A DNA stretch of 26,243 bases from CAMFKD01 sp964436955. Its GTDB lineage: Bacteria; Chlamydiota; Chlamydiia; Chlamydiales; JAJFMA01. Shown here in pieces: positions 22,446 to 26,243 of the stretch (the stretch's first letter is position 1; the number at the start of each line of letters is the position of its first letter). A program made the position numbers and the translations under genes. The stretch covers positions 1-26,243 of the forward strand of contig CAYTFC010000041.1 in the NCBI GenBank assembly GCA_964436955.1, written 5' to 3'. The notes under the pieces were generated by a model that was not told the DNA's origin, searched no databases, and was given only the letters and a program-made list of their open reading frames with translations.

Positions 22446-22970
22446 ATGAACGTGGTTCTAGCAATTGTTACCAATATTCTTTTCGGGCTTCTTACCTCTC
22501 ATTTAGCTCAAAGAAGAGGAAGAGACGGCACGACATGGTTCGTAGTCGGAGTTTTATTAGGACTTTTAGGTGTCATTCTTCTTTATCTATTTCCTAATAA
22601 GCAAGAAACTGTCGCGGAAAAAGGAAGCGCTATGGCTTCTTTGGGAGGTTCTGGTTCAGGGACTTTTGATACCAGAAATAATAAGGATGCTGGTGCTATG
22701 GAAGCCGCTCCGCTTGAAGGTTCTATTGCGCCTGATGCAACATCTGTTGCTAGGTTAATCTACTACAAAGAGCACGACTGGTTTTATTTAGATGCGCTAC
22801 GTGCGCAACAAGGTCCAATTCCATTTGAAGATTTACGACTCGCAGCGCGCAGCGCTAGAATATCAGCCGAAAGCTATATATGGTGCGACGGGATGCCTGA
22901 ATGGAAACATCTTCAAGATCTGCCAGAAGTATTTACTGAAATAGGTCAGAACCTAGACGAAGTCCAATAA
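22446..22970 (+). CDS. Membrane protein with C-terminal GYF_2 domain
   Basis: This 174-residue protein has an N-terminal hydrophobic helix (about 2-19), an 'AQRRGRDGTTWFVVGVLLGLLG' unit split here as a charged turn plus a second helix (about 30-49, ending FPNK), a flexible Gly/Ala linker, then a GYF_2 (DUF4339) domain at about 106-162: 'DWFYLDALRAQQGPIPFEDL' and 'IWCDGMPEWKHLQDLPEV' with the conserved Trp and Gly-Pro. GYF_2 domains are presumed to bind proline-rich peptides in the cytosol and often accompany membrane helices. AGGAG lies 11 bp before the ATG. No conserved neighbour gives a function. Confidence 0.85.
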   Translation: MNVVLAIVTNILFGLLTSHLAQRRGRDGTTWFVVGVLLGLLGVILLYLFPNKQETVAEKGSAMASLGGSGSGTFDTRNNKDAGAMEAAPLEGSIAPDATSVARLIYYKEHDWFYLDALRAQQGPIPFEDLRLAARSARISAESYIWCDGMPEWKHLQDLPEVFTEIGQNLDEVQ

Positions 22971-23007
22971 CGGACTCAAGGCTAAATTAAGAAAGTATCA
23001 TACAAAA

Positions 23008-23082
23008 ATAAAGTGGGCGATATAAAAAAGTGGGTGAACATTTTCATATTCACCTTGCCCACTTAACTTTATTCGCCCACTT
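23008..23082. repeat. Imperfect inverted repeat with AGTGGGC/AGTGGGT units
   Basis: The words AGTGGGCGA and AGTGGGTGAA on the left (23011-23038) are answered by TTCACC and GCCCACTT on the right (23050-23082), giving a bulged hairpin right after the GYF_2 gene. It may be its terminator, and it directly adjoins the next palindrome. Confidence 0.6.
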
Positions 23083-23244
23083 ATACCACGCGCGGCTTGA
23101 AATGGTGATTTGGTCCCATGGAGAAGTTCTCGCGGCTGAGTCTTCGTAAATCGGTTAATATTAGAAATATGAACCGATTTACGATGACTCAACCCCGGGG
23201 CTTTCGCACGGTCCAAATTCACAATTTCAAGCCGCGCGTGGTAT
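23083..23244. repeat. 162-bp palindromic MITE-like element near the rpsN 3' end
   Basis: The terminal 21 bp (23083-23103) are exactly complementary to 23224-23244, and an inner pair (about 23138-23156 and 23171-23189, around CGTAAATCGG) matches at 18 of 19 bases, so almost the whole unit can fold as one cruciform. No ORF. It lies between the convergent GYF_2 and rpsN genes, 20 bp from the rpsN stop. No second copy is in the window. Confidence 0.85.
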
Positions 23245-23264
23245 ATCCACTAATTTTTAGCAGA

Positions 23265-23570
23265 CTACCAGCTGGACTTTGTCACGCCTGGAATTAGGCC
23301 ATGGGAGGCCATTTCGCGGAAGCAAAGGCGGGAAATACGGAACTTACGATAGTTGCCTCTTGGACGACCTGTAAGCTGACAGCGATTGCGCAGACGCACA
23401 GGAGATGAGTCCCTAGGCAGTTTGTTAAGGGTAATGCGAGCATCGTGACGCTCTTCTTCCGAAGTATGCATGTCGATGGCTTTCGCTTTAAGGGACTGAC
23501 GTTGTTCCCAACGGCGGCTGACAAGTACTTCGCGTCGTTTTTGTCGAGCAATAGCTGACTTCTTGGCCAT
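23265..23570 (-). CDS. rpsN: Ribosomal protein S14
   Basis: The 101-residue product is the long, zinc-free S14 form: 'MAKKSAIARQKRREVL', 'LNKLPRDSSPVRLRNRCQ', 'GRPRGNYRKFRISRLCFREM' and 'GLIPGVTKSSW' at the C-terminus. It is part of the 30S head. It follows rpmJ by 17 bp (AAGGAA serves as ribosome-binding site). The order rpmJ-rpsN, divergent from rpmH-rnpA, is the chlamydial CT786-CT787/CT785-CT784 order. In most other bacteria S14 is in the spc operon. Confidence 0.97.
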   Translation of the reverse strand: MAKKSAIARQKRREVLVSRRWEQRQSLKAKAIDMHTSEEERHDARITLNKLPRDSSPVRLRNRCQLTGRPRGNYRKFRISRLCFREMASHGLIPGVTKSSW

Positions 23571-23587
23571 GAATATTCCTTACATTC

Positions 23588-23725
23588 CTATTTTTTCAGA
23601 GCTGGTCCCTTTTGACGCTGCTTGCGGTTGGGATCTTTTTTGTTAATGACATAGAGCCGACCACGGCGACGGACTAATTTATCGCCTTTCGAGGGATCAG
23701 CTTTAACGGATGCTTTGCACTTCAT
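23588..23725 (-). CDS. rpmJ: Ribosomal protein L36, chlamydial form
   Basis: This 45-residue protein begins MKCKASVKADPSKGDKL and ends 'KKDPNRKQRQKGPALKK', closely matching the chlamydial L36, which is longer than the 37-38 residues of ordinary L36 and lacks its zinc-cysteine set; only one Cys (3) is present. It was located by reading the - strand between rpsN and rpmH. The gene precedes rpsN by 17 bp and faces rpmH across a 158-bp intergenic region. Confidence 0.95.
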   Translation of the reverse strand: MKCKASVKADPSKGDKLVRRRGRLYVINKKDPNRKQRQKGPALKK

Positions 23726-23817
23726 TTGTCTTACCGGGTTGTGCGTTGGATTTTAAAACAACCGTTATAGCCGATTTTGGCATTTCTCATCAAGCTTTTC
23801 TCGCGAAGAATTTCCTG

Positions 23818-23847
23818 TTGCGAAATATATGTATAAAACAGTATGCT
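23818..23847 (+). promoter_or_regulatory. Candidate promoter of rpmH-rnpA
   Basis: TTGCGA at 23818-23823 and TATGCT at 23842-23847 are separated by 18 bp, located 37 bp before the rpmH start in the region shared with the divergent rpmJ gene. The match is good for a sigma66-type promoter, but untested. Confidence 0.5.
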
Positions 23848-23883
23848 TGGAGGCACAAAAAAACACGCAACTTAGGTCTTAAA

Positions 23884-24018
23884 GTGAAACGTACATATCA
23901 ACCTAGCAAACGTCGACGCAAGAATGAACACGGTTTTCGTAAGCGTATGAGAACAGCTTCTGGTCGCAAAATCGTTAGTCGTCGTCGCCGTCACGGTCGT
24001 CATTCGTTAACTATTTGA
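23884..24018 (+). CDS. rpmH: Ribosomal protein L34
   Basis: From the GTG at 23884 the product is 44 residues and reads exactly like L34: 'MKRTYQPSKRRRKNEHGFR' then 'RMRTASGRKIVSRRRRHGR'. An AGG lies 8 bp upstream. The longer open frame starting at 23710 has no L34-like extension and is ignored. The stop TGA overlaps the rnpA start, so the two are coupled. The non-ATG start is consistent with the family alignment beginning at this Met. Confidence 0.95.
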   Translation: MKRTYQPSKRRRKNEHGFRKRMRTASGRKIVSRRRRHGRHSLTI

Positions 24019-24350
24019 GCTGCTCATTTCCTAAAAGCGCTCGAATCCGCTTTCGCTCCCAGTACCGTCGTTTTCAACGAGATGGGCAGTGTCGTGCGGG
24101 CGAGCGCATAATTGTTGAATATCGCATGGGGCGCGCTCCACGAGCCCGTTTGGGCATTACTGTATCACGTAAGTATGGTAAGGCCCACGAACGCAATCGC
24201 TTTAAGCGTGTTGTACGTGAGTCGTTTCGTCTAATCCAGGGATTATTACAACCCGGTCTTGAAGTCCACGTGAAGCCACGTTCTGGTGCCTATGGCGCTG
24301 ACATGAAAGCTATCCAGCAGGAGATGCTTACTCTATTGAAGGTTTCTTAG
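24015..24350 (+). CDS. rnpA: Ribonuclease P protein component
   Basis: The 111-residue protein has the RnpA signature 'RLGITVSRKYGKAHERNRFK' followed by 'RVVRESFR', the conserved RNR-type motif that binds the P RNA, and an N-terminal 'RIRFRSQYRRFQRDG' stretch typical of the family. It helps RNase P trim tRNA 5' ends. The only sensible start is a TTG at 24015 that overlaps the rpmH stop by 4 bp (TTGA), so it should be made by translational coupling. The C-terminus ends 'EMLTLLKVS'. Confidence 0.93.
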   Translation: MSCSFPKSARIRFRSQYRRFQRDGQCRAGERIIVEYRMGRAPRARLGITVSRKYGKAHERNRFKRVVRESFRLIQGLLQPGLEVHVKPRSGAYGADMKAIQQEMLTLLKVS

Positions 24351-24434
24351 CTCGATTTGCATAATGTTGGACGAGTAGCGAAAGGGGATTGCCTGTCGTC
24401 CATTCCGGGACTCAGATGTTTTTTTTGTGCGGGG

Positions 24435-24480
24435 GCCCCACATCCCACTCAGCCCTTTCGGCCTTTGCTTCATGCGGGGC
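24435..24480. terminator. GC-rich hairpin between rnpA and the convergent thioredoxin-like gene
   Basis: GCCCCACAT at 24435-24443 pairs with ATGCGGGGC at 24472-24480 at eight of nine positions. A T8 run lies just upstream at 24419-24426. It is the only fold-back seen in this 165-bp gap and is a weaker candidate than the other convergent-gap repeats. Confidence 0.35.
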
Positions 24481-24515
24481 TTCCCACTTTATCGCTGCCG
24501 CGATAGCCTGTTCAA

Positions 24516-25574
24516 TTAGGTCTTTACAGATTTTTGAATAAACTTAATCGCGTTAACAATGTCTTCTTTCACATTGGCTGGCGCATTTTGGACGGCATCT
24601 TCGGCGTAGCGAAGGGCATCATCGGGCAGGCCGGCTTCGACGTAGGTTTGTGCAATAGACATTTTTACGCGCCACACTTCGGAATCTTGTGCACCAAATT
24701 TTTCGAGATAATGAATGAGCGGTGTGACAACAGCTTCTGGAGTAAGTTTTTGTTTTTTCATCTGTTGCTGGAGCACCTGAAATTCTACAATGGCCACATC
24801 ACGATTTACTTTTTGGGCCAGTTCGGGAGAGGATTTTAAGAGTTTGTCTCGAAGATGAATGGCTTCCTTGGTGTTAATCTTGCCATCACCAATTTGGCTG
24901 CGATACTGTTCTAGGAGGAAGAAGTTTTCTTGATCAACCTTCAAACCTTTTTCTAGCAAGGCATCTGTTTGTTTGGTTTGGCCTTGCTCTCGAGCCTTTA
25001 GAAAGAGTTTTTTTACATCGTTAAAAGCTGTAGCTGTTTCGATTGAACCTTTTTGTCCAACGAGCTCTTGCAGGGTATTTTGATGTTTCTGGTAGCTGTC
25101 AGCCATTGACAGGAGGTGGTCTGCATAAGGTTGAGCGCCTCCGGGCCGATACCCGGTAGTCCCGATGCGCTGGCCTATGGGGTCAACGATAACAAGGGAG
25201 GGGAATCCGGTGACACTATACTTTTTTTTGAGCTGCTGGTTTTGAGATTGAAACCGAGAATCTCCGGCGCGGTTCATGGGGAAATCGAGCTTAACAAATA
25301 CGAATTTATCTCCCACAAGCCGGGCAAATTCTTTTGTATCTAAAGCTTCCTTCTCTAATTTGGTACACCATGTGCACCAATCGCTGCCTGTAAAGAAGAG
25401 CACTAGAGGCACGCTTTTTGTCTTAGCTAGTTCAGCTGCTTCGTCATAGTTGGTATGCCATTGTATTGTTGACAGGGTAGTGTGCTGGCTGTTAGCTGCG
25501 GATAAGGATGCTGCGGCACAGGTTGTATTGCCCAATAAGACAAAAGTCAGTAACATACTGCTCAATTTCTTCAT
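24516..25574 (-). CDS. Periplasmic thioredoxin-like (disulfide isomerase-type) protein, CT783-like
   Basis: From the ATG at 25574 (AAGGGG site upstream; another start at 25607 is rejected) the protein has 352 residues. A signal peptide spans about 1-22 (MKKLSSMLLTFVLLG). The thioredoxin domain follows at about 30-150: 'VPLVLFFTGSDWCTWCTKLE' with the WCTWC active site and 'YSVTGFPSLVIVDP' with the cis-proline. The C-terminal half is helical, ending in TPR-like 'LPDDALRYAEDAV'. In C. trachomatis CT783 (predicted disulfide bond isomerase) sits next to rnpA in the same position. It likely acts on disulfide-rich envelope proteins. Confidence 0.85.
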   Translation of the reverse strand: MKKLSSMLLTFVLLGNTTCAAASLSAANSQHTTLSTIQWHTNYDEAAELAKTKSVPLVLFFTGSDWCTWCTKLEKEALDTKEFARLVGDKFVFVKLDFPMNRAGDSRFQSQNQQLKKKYSVTGFPSLVIVDPIGQRIGTTGYRPGGAQPYADHLLSMADSYQKHQNTLQELVGQKGSIETATAFNDVKKLFLKAREQGQTKQTDALLEKGLKVDQENFFLLEQYRSQIGDGKINTKEAIHLRDKLLKSSPELAQKVNRDVAIVEFQVLQQQMKKQKLTPEAVVTPLIHYLEKFGAQDSEVWRVKMSIAQTYVEAGLPDDALRYAEDAVQNAPANVKEDIVNAIKFIQKSVKT

Positions 25575-25632
25575 CAAAAACCCCTTTGAATAGTACAAAT
25601 AAAACACATATTATAGGCCATTTCATATAAAA

Positions 25633-26103
25633 ATGCAAACTTATCCCCCCACTATCGTATTGCGTCACCGTAAAGAAAACCTAAAAAAATGCAGCCTTCG
25701 CGGACTGGAAACTCGTGAAGATTTTCGATTTTATACTTATCCTAAATCAATTTTGCCACCGTTAGATAACTATGTAGTCTTGGTATTAGATGATGCGCCA
25801 GTTTTGTCGGAGGCAGATGCTAGTTTAGGCTTATTTATTATCGATGCTACGTGGCGGTACGCCGAAGTCATGGCGAAACAGATAGAGCCGGATTTAAAAA
25901 CCTGTTTGCGGCGCGCGTTGCCCCATCACATCAGAACCGCATATCCTCGCCGGCAGTATGACTGCTTAAATCCTGAGCGGGGGCTGGCTTCAATCGAAGC
26001 AATCTACGTTGCGTATCAGCGGCTGGGACGGAATTTGTCTGGTTTGCTCGATCTCTATCATTGGAGCTCGGAGTTTTTGGAAGGCTTGAAAAAAACTGTT
26101 TGA
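25633..26103 (+). CDS. DTW/Tsr3-like aminocarboxypropyltransferase-family protein
   Basis: This 156-residue protein shows 'FIIDATWRYAEVM' (D-x-T-W), 'LRRALPHHIRTAYPRRQYDC' and 'GLASIEAIYVAYQRLG', the pattern of the DTW and Tsr3 families, which transfer the 3-amino-3-carboxypropyl group of SAM onto tRNA U47 or rRNA. The N-terminal portion 'TIVLRHRKENLKKCSLRGLE' matches the Tsr3 layout better than the DTW one. Which RNA is modified cannot be read from the sequence. It is divergent from the thioredoxin-like gene (58 bp apart). The start has a weak ribosome-binding site. Confidence 0.7.
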   Translation: MQTYPPTIVLRHRKENLKKCSLRGLETREDFRFYTYPKSILPPLDNYVVLVLDDAPVLSEADASLGLFIIDATWRYAEVMAKQIEPDLKTCLRRALPHHIRTAYPRRQYDCLNPERGLASIEAIYVAYQRLGRNLSGLLDLYHWSSEFLEGLKKTV

Positions 26104-26243
26104 ACGATTTTATCTAACTTAGACTTAGAGTAGATTCGTTGATTCGTTAATGCGCGGGTTTATCGTTTGAGATGATTGGGGAGATACCAACCTAAGACCC
26201 TGATTGCTACCAAAACTTGCCGCACAAGTCATTGAATTTGAAT

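Noticed and set aside
23710..23883. N-terminal extension of L34 (58 codons)
   Set aside because: It has no L34 similarity, contains the promoter-like site and overlaps the rpmJ 5' end; GTG at 23884 gives the exact family length.
23726..24350. Replication origin near rpmH-rnpA
   Set aside because: No dnaA or dnaN nearby and no cluster of DnaA boxes seen; in Chlamydia this cluster is not next to dnaA as far as I recall.
24351..24515. Small RNA gene in the gap after rnpA
   Set aside because: Only a modest GC hairpin and a T run are visible; no tRNA, SRP or tmRNA features could be found.
26194..26211. Possible third terminal-repeat copy at the window end (ACCCTGATTGCTACC-like)
   Set aside because: It needs two indels to align with the 23-bp motif and stops within a few bases; too weak without sequence beyond the window.

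Overview
The window looks like a chromosomal piece of a Chlamydiae bacterium outside the classical Chlamydiaceae (an environmental or 'Chlamydia-like' lineage). Evidence: the S14 / 45-residue L36 gene pair lies next to rpmH-rnpA and a periplasmic thioredoxin-like protein, which is the C. trachomatis CT787-CT783 order as I remember it; an exonuclease gene sits beside a CT260 (Mcsc)-like chaperone gene; nusB-murB are adjacent; FabI is of the long plant/chlamydial type. Base composition appears mid-40s % G+C by eye (not counted). Genes packed into this window but unusual for Chlamydiaceae include a chemotaxis-type receptor, a FliO-like protein, an Asp23/AmaP pair and many long inverted repeats.

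Layout. 1-2004 (- strand): end of a dispersed repeat, then DEDDh exonuclease, T3SS-chaperone-like protein, a 51-aa lipoprotein and a FliO-like membrane protein. 2152-4058 (+): HAD phosphatase, folB and a pteridine-reductase-like SDR, a compact folate operon. 4094-7087 (+): a large uncharacterised protein and a membrane-anchored pseudokinase with C-terminal TPRs. 7289-10544 (-): fabI and an orphan methyl-accepting chemotaxis protein. 10672-11577 (+): a second kinase-fold protein behind an N-terminal signal/anchor. 11709-15653 (-): nusB-murB-PHP phosphoesterase-folC operon with a two-TM coiled-coil protein at its end. 15768-16746: a second DnaQ-like exonuclease (degenerate active site) overlapping a convergent small membrane protein. 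16856-20906: IMPDH/GMP-reductase family enzyme (+), then on the - strand Asp23, AmaP, an NCS2 purine permease and the tRNA methyltransferase YtqB/MnmM. 21035-22440: a repeat-dense zone around a small membrane-protein gene. 22446-22970: GYF_2 membrane protein. 23265-24350: rpsN-rpmJ divergent from rpmH-rnpA. 24516-26103: thioredoxin-like periplasmic protein divergent from a DTW/Tsr3-like protein.

The most unusual aspect is the non-coding DNA. A 124-bp sequence occurs at 1-124 and again at 22019-22142 (three mismatches). In the second locus it forms one end of an inverted-repeat element that sits, with another near-perfect palindrome, inside a further 51-bp inverted repeat: nested MITE-like insertions. 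In addition, four of the six convergent gene ends carry a long inverted repeat, each with a different sequence, and in two places a repeat arm supplies a gene's stop codon. Two kinase-fold proteins (one clearly catalytically dead) and the orphan receptor are the most interesting protein-level candidates for an unstudied membrane signalling set.
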